Part shown: in pieces, positions 24,129 to 32,115 of the stretch | Position numbering within the stretch: the stretch's first letter is position 1 | How the letters are laid out: each line of letters starts with the position of its first letter | From: an uncultured Pelosinus sp. | Lineage (GTDB): Bacteria; Bacillota; Negativicutes; UMGS1260 | Assembly (NCBI GenBank): GCA_900550105.1 | Contig: URQW01000012.1 | Span: 1 to 56,135 of the forward strand | DNA length: 56,135 nucleotides | Direction: 5' to 3' | Translations under genes and position numbers: made by a program | Notes under the pieces: model-generated | What the model was told of the DNA's origin: nothing | Database searches by the model: none | What the model saw: the letters and a program-made list of their open reading frames with translations, nothing else

Positions 24129-25757
24129 ATGAGCAGAAAAAATCGTAAGAATAGGGCTAGGATGCCCACAGAGAATACCGGAGCAGCTAGTATTGCTAGA
24201 AAATCGATTAAAAACACTGGCTATTCGACTGGTGCAGCGAGTTATTCTAAGCCGGGATTGATCTCTTGGACGCCAATTCGAAGCAGTCCTCAGTCCGATA
24301 TTGATGCAAATTCTAATGCGCTGCGCGGCCGATCAGCTGATCAGGTAATGAATAACCCGATTGCAGCTTCTGCGATTAATACATCAAGAACAAATGTAAT
24401 CGGCGCAGGGCTTCGTTTGAGTCCAAAACCTAGATTTGATATTTTAGGCATTTCGGCCGATGAAGCGAAGGTCTGGAGTCGAAAAACAAAGCTTGAGTTT
24501 CATATTTGGGCAGGCAGTAAACTCTGTGACATTATGCGGAAAAATAATTTCTATGATTTGCAAGATATCGCCTATCAGTCTTATATGATTGATGGCGATA
24601 GTTTTGTTTTATTGCAGTATCGTTCTCCTGTTCCAGGAATGAAATACAGCCTAAGGCTTCGCGGGGTAGAGGCAAGTCGAGTTTGCAATCCTGGAACGAC
24701 TAGTTTAGCTATGGCAATCAATCCGCTTACTGTAACAGTAAGAAATCCAGATAACGGTAACCGAATTATAAATGGCGTGGAAGTCGATAACGACGGCGCC
24801 GTGGTTGCTTACTGGATCTGTAGCCGATATCCATATGATCCGGCCAATATGGAGTCGATTCCTACCTGGAGTCGTGTAGAAGCGTTTGGTGCAAAGAGCG
24901 GAGCGCCAAACATATTGCAAATTTGTCACGATGTACGGTTCGAACAGTACCGAGGAGTGCCGGAATTAGCTCCAGTATTGGAAGTGTTGAAACAGATTAG
25001 TCGTTATACTGATGCTGAACTGACGTCAGCGATCATTAAATCATTTTTCAGTTTGTTTTTCATGGAAAAATACGCTAGTGATTCTGATGAATTTCCTTTG
25101 CCAGAAGCGTTTTCACAGGATGAAAAGGTCACTCTTGATCCGAATGCCTTCGAAATCGGCTCAGGCACAATGAATGTTTTGCCACCAGGATTTGATGTTA
25201 AAACAATTGACGGTAGTCGTCAGCTAAGTACTTATGAACCTTTTGTGAAGCAGCTAGTCCAGCAATTGGGGGCCGCGCTTGAAATCCCGCAGGAAGTCGT
25301 GATGAAATCTTTTAACTCATCATATTCTGCGAGTCGTGCAGCCCTATTACAAGCTTGGGCGGCTTTTAAAATGCGCAGAACTTGGTTTACTCGCGATTTC
25401 ACACAACCGGCATATGAGGCGTGGCTGACAGAAGCTGTTGCAATTGGCCGCATTGAAGCGCCAGGATTTTTTACCGATGATTTAATTCGGGCAGCATGGT
25501 GCAATGCTGATTGGTACGGTCCTGTAATGGGTGTGCTTGATCCGGTGAAAGACGCGCAGGGCGGCGCTCTTCGCGTCCAGTATGGATTTAGCACTCGCGA
25601 ACGCGAAACAGCCGAAATGTCAGGTATGGATTGGAATGAAAATATTGAACAAAATGCTTTGGATTTAAAGAAAATGGATGAGCTTGGGATTCCAGTATTG
25701 ACAGCAGTAATTGGAAAGCAAGACAAGTCGCAGCCGGAAGGAGGACAACCTGAATGA
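24129..25757 (+). CDS. Portal protein (lambda GpB family)
   Basis: 542 residues, ATG after AGGAGG. Lambda-family portal features include LRGRSADQVMNNPIAASAIN (about 60-80), a central region with VKQLVQQLGAALEIPQE and the phrase SYSASRAALLQAWAAF (about 397-412). It forms the dodecameric ring for DNA entry. The gene overlaps the protease gene by four bases, as B and C do in lambda. Confidence 0.92.
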   Translation: MSRKNRKNRARMPTENTGAASIARKSIKNTGYSTGAASYSKPGLISWTPIRSSPQSDIDANSNALRGRSADQVMNNPIAASAINTSRTNVIGAGLRLSPKPRFDILGISADEAKVWSRKTKLEFHIWAGSKLCDIMRKNNFYDLQDIAYQSYMIDGDSFVLLQYRSPVPGMKYSLRLRGVEASRVCNPGTTSLAMAINPLTVTVRNPDNGNRIINGVEVDNDGAVVAYWICSRYPYDPANMESIPTWSRVEAFGAKSGAPNILQICHDVRFEQYRGVPELAPVLEVLKQISRYTDAELTSAIIKSFFSLFFMEKYASDSDEFPLPEAFSQDEKVTLDPNAFEIGSGTMNVLPPGFDVKTIDGSRQLSTYEPFVKQLVQQLGAALEIPQEVVMKSFNSSYSASRAALLQAWAAFKMRRTWFTRDFTQPAYEAWLTEAVAIGRIEAPGFFTDDLIRAAWCNADWYGPVMGVLDPVKDAQGGALRVQYGFSTRERETAEMSGMDWNENIEQNALDLKKMDELGIPVLTAVIGKQDKSQPEGGQPE

Positions 25758-26914
25758 AATTTTGGAATTTCCAGCAAGGGTCTCAGCCGAATCAAGTTGA
25801 GCTTCGCATTAATGGTGATATTGTAGATGACAGCGATGCTTGGTTTTACGATTGGTTTGATATTCCTGTTGCATCACCGAACGCATTTCGCGATGAATTA
25901 GCGCAATGTAGTGGTAAAAATATCACAGTATGGATTGATAGCGATGGCGGTAGCGTATTTGCGGCTACCGGAATTTATAATGCGTTGATGCAGCACAAAG
26001 CATCTGGAGCAAAAGTTACCACCATTATTGATAGCAGGGCCATGAGCGCTGCTACTATTATTTTTATGGCTGGTGATGAAAGAAAGGTATCGCCTTGTGC
26101 GCTTTTTATGATGCATAATCCGCTGACAAGTGTAAGCGGGTATGCTTCCGATCTACGGAAAGCAGCTGATGTACTTGATACGGTTAAAAACAATATTATC
26201 AATGCGTATCAGTTGGCTACAGGTAAAGATCGGGCGAAAATATCTGCGATGATGGATTTGGAAACTTACATGGATGCCCAAACCACTGTCAAGGAAGGCT
26301 TTGCCACTGAAATGGTTAATGCGAGTCAGTGTGATAGCAATCAGATCATGAATTTTTCGTTTAACCGTTTGTCAATACAAAATAAAGCGAATGCGTCTAT
26401 GCAAAGTTTTTTTGAATTTGCCAAACAAATGACGGATTCGGCCGCACAAATTGAAAACAAGGAGGAAAATGTAGTGGAAATCAACACTATTGAAGATCTA
26501 AAAAAAGAAAAACCTGATTTGTATAATCAGGTTACACAAGGCGTTTTAAATAACGAAAGAGCCAGAATTAAGGCGCTGGATGCGCTTGACAATCTGCAGA
26601 ACAAGGCGATTCATGAAATCGTCAACGATGCGAAGGCGACAGGTAAGACTGCAGACGAAATTAAGACGTTTGTTGAAATTATCAATCGGAATTCTGGCGA
26701 GGACAAGCCACCTGCCGGTGATCCGCCAGCCGCACCGACCAATACGGCGACGGCTACGCATCCTTTTGCACAAATTATCACTGACTCTGCCGCGTCCGGC
26801 GTTAACGGTGTCGGAACTGGTATAGATCCCAAAGCAGCAGAAAAACAGCAAGATGATGACTTGCTTGCCTCGATGGCGTCTGTAATTAATAAAAGAAATG
26901 GGGTGTCGAAGTAA
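25754..26914 (+). CDS. Head maturation protease (ClpP/S49-like, lambda C)
   Basis: 386 residues. The ClpP-like domain spans about 14-190: strand WIDSDGGSVFAA, catalytic Ser98 in RAMSAATIIFMAGD, His121 in MMHNP, and the C-terminal DLETYMDAQTTVKEGFATEM. The remaining 190 residues are a helical, acidic and Pro-rich region that reads as a scaffold. This is the C/Nu3 architecture of lambda, with the scaffold probably also made separately from an internal start. Confidence 0.9.
   Translation: MKFWNFQQGSQPNQVELRINGDIVDDSDAWFYDWFDIPVASPNAFRDELAQCSGKNITVWIDSDGGSVFAATGIYNALMQHKASGAKVTTIIDSRAMSAATIIFMAGDERKVSPCALFMMHNPLTSVSGYASDLRKAADVLDTVKNNIINAYQLATGKDRAKISAMMDLETYMDAQTTVKEGFATEMVNASQCDSNQIMNFSFNRLSIQNKANASMQSFFEFAKQMTDSAAQIENKEENVVEINTIEDLKKEKPDLYNQVTQGVLNNERARIKALDALDNLQNKAIHEIVNDAKATGKTADEIKTFVEIINRNSGEDKPPAGDPPAAPTNTATATHPFAQIITDSAASGVNGVGTGIDPKAAEKQQDDDLLASMASVINKRNGVSK
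26474..26914 (+). CDS. Putative nested scaffold protein (Nu3-like)
   Basis: Inside the protease gene and in the same frame, AAGGAGG (26459..26465) is followed 8 nt later by GTG at 26474. Translation from there would give a 146-residue scaffold starting MEINTIEDLKKEKPDLY. Lambda Nu3 is made in just this way from within gene C. The ribosome site is stronger than expected by chance in coding sequence; use of the start is inferred. Confidence 0.6.
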   Translation: MEINTIEDLKKEKPDLYNQVTQGVLNNERARIKALDALDNLQNKAIHEIVNDAKATGKTADEIKTFVEIINRNSGEDKPPAGDPPAAPTNTATATHPFAQIITDSAASGVNGVGTGIDPKAAEKQQDDDLLASMASVINKRNGVSK

Positions 26915-27300
26915 TGCCTGAATTAGTAAGAGATGCAGGAAGTTTTACATATGATGGTCTGATCGGCGGCTGTGAGCCGCCATTGTTTGTTTCTGTGGAG
27001 ACATTGGCCCAGGGAACAGGTATTTACGTCAGGGGTACGATCTTAGGTAAACTTATCACGTCAAAGCAGTTAAAGACTGTAAACAGTGCTAATAACGATG
27101 GCAGCCAAACGGCGTATGCAATTTTACTGGATGATGCAATTGATACAACTACTGCAGCCGTGCCTGTACGGGTAGCGAAACGCGGTATTTTTAACCGTAG
27201 CAAATTAACTGCAGGTGGCTCTGATACTGCGACCACGCATGAAGATACGTTGCGAGACCTTAATATTTATCTGACTGATTCGAAGGGAGTTGGCAACTAA
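26914..27300 (+). CDS. Head decoration protein (lambda D-like)
   Basis: 128 residues, ATG overlapping the protease stop. It follows the HDPD pattern with a beta-tulip region (LAQGTGIYVRGTILGKL, then DGSQTAYAILLDDAIDTTTA). It would trimerise on the expanded capsid. It lies directly before the major capsid gene, as D does before E. Confidence 0.88.
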   Translation: MPELVRDAGSFTYDGLIGGCEPPLFVSVETLAQGTGIYVRGTILGKLITSKQLKTVNSANNDGSQTAYAILLDDAIDTTTAAVPVRVAKRGIFNRSKLTAGGSDTATTHEDTLRDLNIYLTDSKGVGN

Positions 27301-28355
27301 TGGCACTTAATTTAAATCAAACGCAAACTTTACTTGGGGCGCTGGAAAGAAGTTTTCCTCCGCAAACGCTCTTTCGTGATACCTTTTTCCCAACCCCTCT
27401 GACCTTTCCGACAAAAACGGTTTTGATGGATTACAGAAAGGGAAATCGTCAATTGGCACCTTTTGTTGCACAGGGTGGATCCGGGGCTAATGTGAATCGG
27501 ATTGGTTTTGTCACTAAAGAATATGAACCCCCGATGACTGCACCCGAGCGGCCGCTTACGGTAAAAGACTTGGAAGGTCGCGCCTTTGGCGAAAATGTTT
27601 TTTCGACACAGACTCCGGAACAGCGAGCAGCTTTGATTGTAGCTCAAGATATGGCTGATCTTGTTGCCATGAACACGCGGCGAATGGAGTGGATGTGTGC
27701 ACAATTAATGGTTTATGGTAGCTTTACTGTAACCGGAACAACGGATGACGGTAAGGCACAACTTATCGATACCGTTACTTATTCTGATTGGACTCAGAAA
27801 CTTACTCTATCGGGAGCTGATTTGTGGAGTGCTTCGACCTCTGACGCCTATAGCCATCTGGAGCAGGCATCGCAAACCGTATCGCGTAATAGCGGGATGG
27901 TCCCTGGGGTTGCGATAATGTCGTACAAAACAAAAGCTGCTTTTCTTAATAATGCATCTATTGTGTCAAAATTAATGATTCCAAGCCGTGACAACATGGC
28001 GCTTATGAGTCTGCAGCCGCGTATTACGGCGCCTGGAGTTGTTCGTATCGGGTATATTGAAGGGCTTAACCTTGAACTTTGGGCGTATGACGGCATTTAT
28101 CAGGATGATGCTGGTAATATCCAGCAGTATTTGCCAGACGGATATGTTATTGTTGGGGTCCCTGGCCGTGGATCTCAGCTTTTTGGCGCAGTAACTCAGT
28201 TGGAATCTGATGATGTATATCGGACATATCAAGGAGCAAATGTACCTAAAGTATGGAGCGAACAGGGCAAAGATACTCGGATGCTGCGCGTAGCTAGTAA
28301 AGGCGTTCCTAAGCCGGAATTCGTCGATGATTGGTTCACTTTAAAAGTTCTATAA
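27300..28355 (+). CDS. Major capsid protein (lambda E family)
   Basis: 351 residues, start overlapping the decoration gene stop. It fits the lambda E family: FPPQTLFRDTFFP near the N-terminus, a spine region, and the C-terminal phrase YRTYQGANVPKVWSEQGKDT with RVASKGVPKPE. Forms the icosahedral shell in the HK97 fold. Confidence 0.93.
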   Translation: MALNLNQTQTLLGALERSFPPQTLFRDTFFPTPLTFPTKTVLMDYRKGNRQLAPFVAQGGSGANVNRIGFVTKEYEPPMTAPERPLTVKDLEGRAFGENVFSTQTPEQRAALIVAQDMADLVAMNTRRMEWMCAQLMVYGSFTVTGTTDDGKAQLIDTVTYSDWTQKLTLSGADLWSASTSDAYSHLEQASQTVSRNSGMVPGVAIMSYKTKAAFLNNASIVSKLMIPSRDNMALMSLQPRITAPGVVRIGYIEGLNLELWAYDGIYQDDAGNIQQYLPDGYVIVGVPGRGSQLFGAVTQLESDDVYRTYQGANVPKVWSEQGKDTRMLRVASKGVPKPEFVDDWFTLKVL

Positions 28356-28369
28356 GGAGGAATTTACTG

Positions 28370-28606
28370 ATGAATGTGCGTGTAAATCGCTATACAGTAA
28401 GACATAACGGTAAAGATTACGGGCCCGGTAAGGTAATTACCGGGCTTTCTGATGAAGAAGGCCAAAAATTAGTCGATGAAAGCAATGGGGATATTGAAGA
28501 AATCGTCATTCCTGCTGAAGCTACTACGCCCGCAGAGGGCGATCCGAATTCCGGTGGAGCTGAATTGCCGCCGATCGATCCATCAGCGACGGTGAAACCA
28601 AAATGA
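28370..28606 (+). CDS. Small head protein in FI position
   Basis: 78 residues, ATG 7 nt after AAGGAGG. The N-terminal half (NRYTVRHNGKDYGPGKVITG) is beta-rich and the C-terminal half acidic and Pro-rich. It lies between E and FII, where lambda has FI, a DNA-packaging accessory. Similarity is positional only. Confidence 0.6.
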   Translation: MNVRVNRYTVRHNGKDYGPGKVITGLSDEEGQKLVDESNGDIEEIVIPAEATTPAEGDPNSGGAELPPIDPSATVKPK

Positions 28607-28938
28607 ACCTGCGTGATATAAAGGCCGCTGATATTGATGCGGTCTTTTTTGATGCCGACGAATTGGCTGAACCTGCCCAGTATAACGACGTCGATATTTT
28701 GGTCATTGCTGATCCTGGTGAAGGTACAGCACGCAATAAACCTTTCGATACAGAAAAAACGTATGAAGATGCGGTCTTTTCTGTACGCGAGGCGGATGTG
28801 CCTATGCCAGCGATTGGTGACGTCGTTACGTACAAGGGGAAGGATTGGGAGTTTGTGACTCTGGTGGAATCCAGTGTAGGACGGCACCGGATCCGTTGCG
28901 TGGCTAATGGCAGTGCAGTACACTTGGGGGGATTGTAA
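28603..28938 (+). CDS. Head-tail joining protein (FII-like)
   Basis: 111 residues. Its strands PAIGDVVTYKGKDWEFVTL and the overall size match the lambda FII / Phage_attach group. FII sits at the head-tail interface after packaging. Overlaps neighbours by 4 and 1 bases. Confidence 0.75.
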   Translation: MNLRDIKAADIDAVFFDADELAEPAQYNDVDILVIADPGEGTARNKPFDTEKTYEDAVFSVREADVPMPAIGDVVTYKGKDWEFVTLVESSVGRHRIRCVANGSAVHLGGL

Positions 28939-29531
28939 TGCCTCTTGAAATTCGTTACCAAGACGGGCTGAGTCCGTTTTTAAATACCGTTATATCTGAA
29001 AAACCGCAGTGGGTTGGCAGTGCGCTAAAGTCGGCGGGGTATTGGTCGCAGAAACAAATTAAAGCGGGAATCCGATCGGGGGCGCCAGGTGGCGTCCCTT
29101 ATTCGCCGCTGATTCCAGCCTGGGCCAGGCGCAAAATTGATGCCGCTTTAGGACATGATGCTAGGCGTACTTATAATCCCCTTGGAAAATTGCGTAATGC
29201 AGTTGGTTATGATAAAACGCGCGCCAGTGAAGGCGTTGTGACGGTCGGATGGTTAAGCCAGTCGGCAGTGATGATCGGGACTAAACAGGAAATGGGCTTC
29301 TTTAATCAAGTTTCTGATCATATGCGGCGGGCCTTTGCGGCAGCTGGTTTTCCGATCGCAGACAACCGCGATCAAATTCAGATTGTGGCGCGGCCGACCT
29401 ATGGTCCGATGCAGCCGATTATTCAAGCAGGGGCTCCGAAACAAGTTGAATTGAAGCTGATTAATTATCTGCAAGGAGCATCTAAACGATCTGCTGCCAA
29501 ATCTGATCGTGTCTACAAGGTTTACACGTGA
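28938..29531 (+). CDS. Minor tail protein Z-like
   Basis: 197 residues. It resembles the prophage Z family: an N-terminal helix, a central basic region (ARRTYNPLGKLRNAVGYDK), and GTKQEMGFFNQVSDHMRRAF. In lambda, Z takes part in tail completion and DNA ejection. Located between FII and U as expected. Confidence 0.75.
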   Translation: MPLEIRYQDGLSPFLNTVISEKPQWVGSALKSAGYWSQKQIKAGIRSGAPGGVPYSPLIPAWARRKIDAALGHDARRTYNPLGKLRNAVGYDKTRASEGVVTVGWLSQSAVMIGTKQEMGFFNQVSDHMRRAFAAAGFPIADNRDQIQIVARPTYGPMQPIIQAGAPKQVELKLINYLQGASKRSAAKSDRVYKVYT

Positions 29532-29539
29532 GGTGCAGT

Positions 29540-30052
29540 ATGGAACTTACTTTAAAATTAAAAACGATGGCTATGCGCTGGCGGGATATCTTACTTGCGT
29601 CTGATTCGATTCGAAACTTCTGTTTAGATAAGTATGGTAAACCGCCTACGATTTTCGTCGGCGTTAATGGCAGAAAGCTTCCGGACAAGAAACACTGTCC
29701 GGCTATTTTTATTCTTCTCGGTGTGAAGACGGAAGGCGCCGACCAGGACGTACAAACTTATGCGGCGTCAATTTCATGGTCCATTATGCAAAATGATGTG
29801 ATGGTTGACGGCGAAATAAAGCCATGGGCTGAAAACCTTACTGGAGAAGTGATTGAATTTCTTGGCGGCTATGAAACCGATGATTTTGGCCAGCTGATTT
29901 ATGAAGTTTTGCAAACCGAACTGATGGACTCTTTCCCAATTTCAAAAGTGGAATATAACATCGACACGCAAGCGTATTTTCCGCAGTGGCCTGGTTATAT
30001 GATTATTTCAACCGATATTGAGCCCAGTATGGGCGAAGAACTTGAATATTAA
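29540..30052 (+). CDS. Tail terminator U-like protein
   Basis: 170 residues from the ATG 5 nt after GAGGTG; a GTG 12 nt upstream is less likely. It has the alpha/beta look of tail terminators, with SISWSIMQNDVMVDGEIKPW in the central sheet and a C-terminal beta segment. It lies between Z and the tube protein, the place of lambda U. Assignment by position and fold impression. Confidence 0.6.
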   Translation: MELTLKLKTMAMRWRDILLASDSIRNFCLDKYGKPPTIFVGVNGRKLPDKKHCPAIFILLGVKTEGADQDVQTYAASISWSIMQNDVMVDGEIKPWAENLTGEVIEFLGGYETDDFGQLIYEVLQTELMDSFPISKVEYNIDTQAYFPQWPGYMIISTDIEPSMGEELEY

Positions 30053-30065
30053 GGAGTGAGGCATT

Positions 30066-31394
30066 TTGGGCAGACAAGCTAGAGGCATGAAAGGAGCGCT
30101 GTTGCTGGCGTTCGAGCACGATTATGGCATAACGCCTACAAATCCAGCAGCGATCCGATTGCCTTTTAATAAAAATACGCTTACAGCAAAGCAAAATTTG
30201 ATTGAATCTAATACGATTACCGGCCGCCGCGATCCAACGGCGCCAGGGCTTGGTCAGATCGACGTTTCCGGAAATGTTGAATTTCCACTTGACGTCAGGA
30301 ACATTGGACACTGGATGACGCTCGGATTTAACGTTCCGACTACGACTGACAACAGCACCAGCGGGTCTCTGACGGGGGATAGCGGCGTTACTACGACGAT
30401 TGCTACTTGGACAGCGGTAACAGCGGGCGCTTTTGCGATTTCGATTGATGGCGTTTCGAAGCCGATCGGGCCGATTGACTTTTCAACTTGTGTTACGATG
30501 ACGGATGTGACCGGAAAAATCCAAACAGCGGTCAGGGCGGTTGCTACTGGCGGCTTTACTACGGCGACGGTTGTCTTCGATGCACCAAACACCCGATTTG
30601 TAATCACCTCTGGTACGAAGGGATCCGCTTCGGCGGTAAGTGTGGCATCAGCGCCAACAACGGGCACGGATATTTCTGGAGCCGGATTTATGAAATGTGC
30701 CACTGGAACGGCTGTTGCAGGAGCTGCGCTGTATAAACATGTATGGAAAGTGCAGGACGATATGCCGTCGGCTACTTTAGAAAAGGGCTTCGGTGATTTA
30801 TCGAAGTACGCCCTGTATCCTGGTTGTAAAATGAGCAAATTCGCATTGAGCGCAGCGGTCGGCAATAACGAATTGACGGCCAATGCCGATATTATGGGTG
30901 CCAACGAAGCAATTAACAGTTTTTCTATGAGTGCCGCGCCTACGTCGGATCAGCTGTTGCGTTTTAATAACTTTCAGGCCGCCGTAATTGAAAATGGGAG
31001 TGTGTTGGGCTCTGCTCGTAAAATGGACGTTAATATTGATTTTGGACTTGATGGCGATACCTATTGCCTAAATGGCCAAGGAACCAGAACCGATATTGCG
31101 GAAGGTATTATTCAGCCGTCTGGCTCGATCGAGGCGCTGTTTAAAGAAACCACGCTACTTGATAAAGCTATTAACGGTATGGAAAGCAGCCTAAAATTGA
31201 CTTTTGCCAACGGTCCGTATTCGTTGGAGTTCTTGCTGCCTGAATTGATTTTCGAGCGCGCTACCCCGACGATTAACGGCCCTAAGGGAATTTTACTGTC
31301 GTTAAATTATAAATCTTATTATAGCGACAGTGCTGAGAATTCGGCCGTACAGGTCACTTTGATTAACGATGTGGCAAGTTACGCGATTGCCTAA
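30066..31394 (+). CDS. Major tail tube protein with inserted beta domain
   Basis: 442 residues, TTG start 8 nt after AAGGAGTG. The N-terminal (1-110) and C-terminal (about 230-442) parts look like a siphophage tube protein. In between, about 112-225, is a Gly/Thr/Ala-rich domain (AFAISIDGVSKPIGPIDFST, then TRFVITSGTKGSASAVS) of a kind I know from DUF3383-type sheath and tube proteins. It may project from the tail surface. At nearly twice the size of lambda V, this is an unusual tube subunit. Confidence 0.75.
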   Translation: MGRQARGMKGALLLAFEHDYGITPTNPAAIRLPFNKNTLTAKQNLIESNTITGRRDPTAPGLGQIDVSGNVEFPLDVRNIGHWMTLGFNVPTTTDNSTSGSLTGDSGVTTTIATWTAVTAGAFAISIDGVSKPIGPIDFSTCVTMTDVTGKIQTAVRAVATGGFTTATVVFDAPNTRFVITSGTKGSASAVSVASAPTTGTDISGAGFMKCATGTAVAGAALYKHVWKVQDDMPSATLEKGFGDLSKYALYPGCKMSKFALSAAVGNNELTANADIMGANEAINSFSMSAAPTSDQLLRFNNFQAAVIENGSVLGSARKMDVNIDFGLDGDTYCLNGQGTRTDIAEGIIQPSGSIEALFKETTLLDKAINGMESSLKLTFANGPYSLEFLLPELIFERATPTINGPKGILLSLNYKSYYSDSAENSAVQVTLINDVASYAIA

Positions 31395-31408
31395 GGAGGA
31401 AATTTGTT

Positions 31409-31759
31409 ATGAGTGAAAAAGAAGAACGCGAACAAGAGCAGAAAAAAGCGAAAGAACTCGCTGAACAAAATAAAAGTATTGTTTATGAGTATGTAGAAAA
31501 TGGGCAGCTTCCAAGTCCACGAGCCTTAACACGATCTGAACGCAAAAAGTTGGATGCGGCTGGACAAAATATTTATAAGATCAAAGTCGGCGACACTCGA
31601 TCACTTCCCGAGATCAGGGAGGAGTGCTCGGATTGGATTTTGGATAACATTTTTGGCGATTTTGAAATTCCGGACAACGTGCCAAGTAATGTTTGTCTGT
31701 GGTTTGGCCTTTATGTTTTTGGACTTACTTACCGGGATGACCTTGCCGAAAAAAACTAA
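31409..31759 (+). CDS. Tail assembly chaperone (G-like)
   Basis: 116 residues, ATG 6 nt after AAGGAGG. A charged coiled N-terminus is followed by EECSDWILDNIFGDFEIPDN. The gene ends in a slippery A_AAA_AAC immediately before its TAA stop. It coats the tape measure protein during tail assembly together with the longer frameshift product. Confidence 0.85.
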   Translation: MSEKEEREQEQKKAKELAEQNKSIVYEYVENGQLPSPRALTRSERKKLDAAGQNIYKIKVGDTRSLPEIREECSDWILDNIFGDFEIPDNVPSNVCLWFGLYVFGLTYRDDLAEKN

Positions 31760-32115
31760 TCAATGTCTGGCAGTGGGTAGTTGATAAATCAGAATACTGC
31801 CGCGCCTGTAAGGATTTAGAGGACACTGACCAGACAGATTGTGACGAATGCGAGTATAAATCACCAGGAGTATGGTGGGAAAATAAGACGGCCTGGCAGC
31901 TCTGGATAGCTGTTAGGACGCAGTGGCGGACCGGGATTATAGGAGCGGCCGGAATGATGACACCTTGCCCGACGGGACTAGATTATCCTGCGGTTTATGC
32001 CACTGCCAAAATATTAGAGATTGATGTGACGCCTGCACTGTTTCATAAGCTGCAGGCGCTTGAAATTTTTGAGCTAAAACGTGTGAAAGAGGGTGCAAAT
32101 AGTGGCGGCGAATGA
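31409..32115 (+). CDS. Frameshifted tail assembly chaperone G-T fusion
   Basis: A -1 shift at 31750..31756 joins the G reading frame to an open frame with no start codon of its own that runs to TGA at 32113..32115. The fusion would have about 235 residues. The T part starts INVWQWVVDKSEYC, carries four cysteines (CRAC and CDEC), then TAWQLWIAVRTQWRTG and MTPCPTGLDYPAVYA, similar to the DUF1799 type of T domain. It overlaps the tape measure start. Lambda makes G-T the same way at a few percent frequency. Confidence 0.85.
31750..31756 (+). promoter_or_regulatory. Programmed -1 frameshift site A_AAA_AAC
   Basis: The zero frame reads GAA AAA AAC TAA; slipping back one base gives AAA AAA CTA and enters the T frame. 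This is the canonical X_XXY_YYZ form, three codons or fewer before a stop. No strong downstream hairpin is obvious. Confidence 0.85.

Noticed and set aside
30254..30904. 216-codon minus-strand ORF inside the tail tube gene
   Set aside because: The tube gene on the other strand is well supported; the long open mirror frame is a codon-bias effect of the Gly/Ala/Thr-rich domain.
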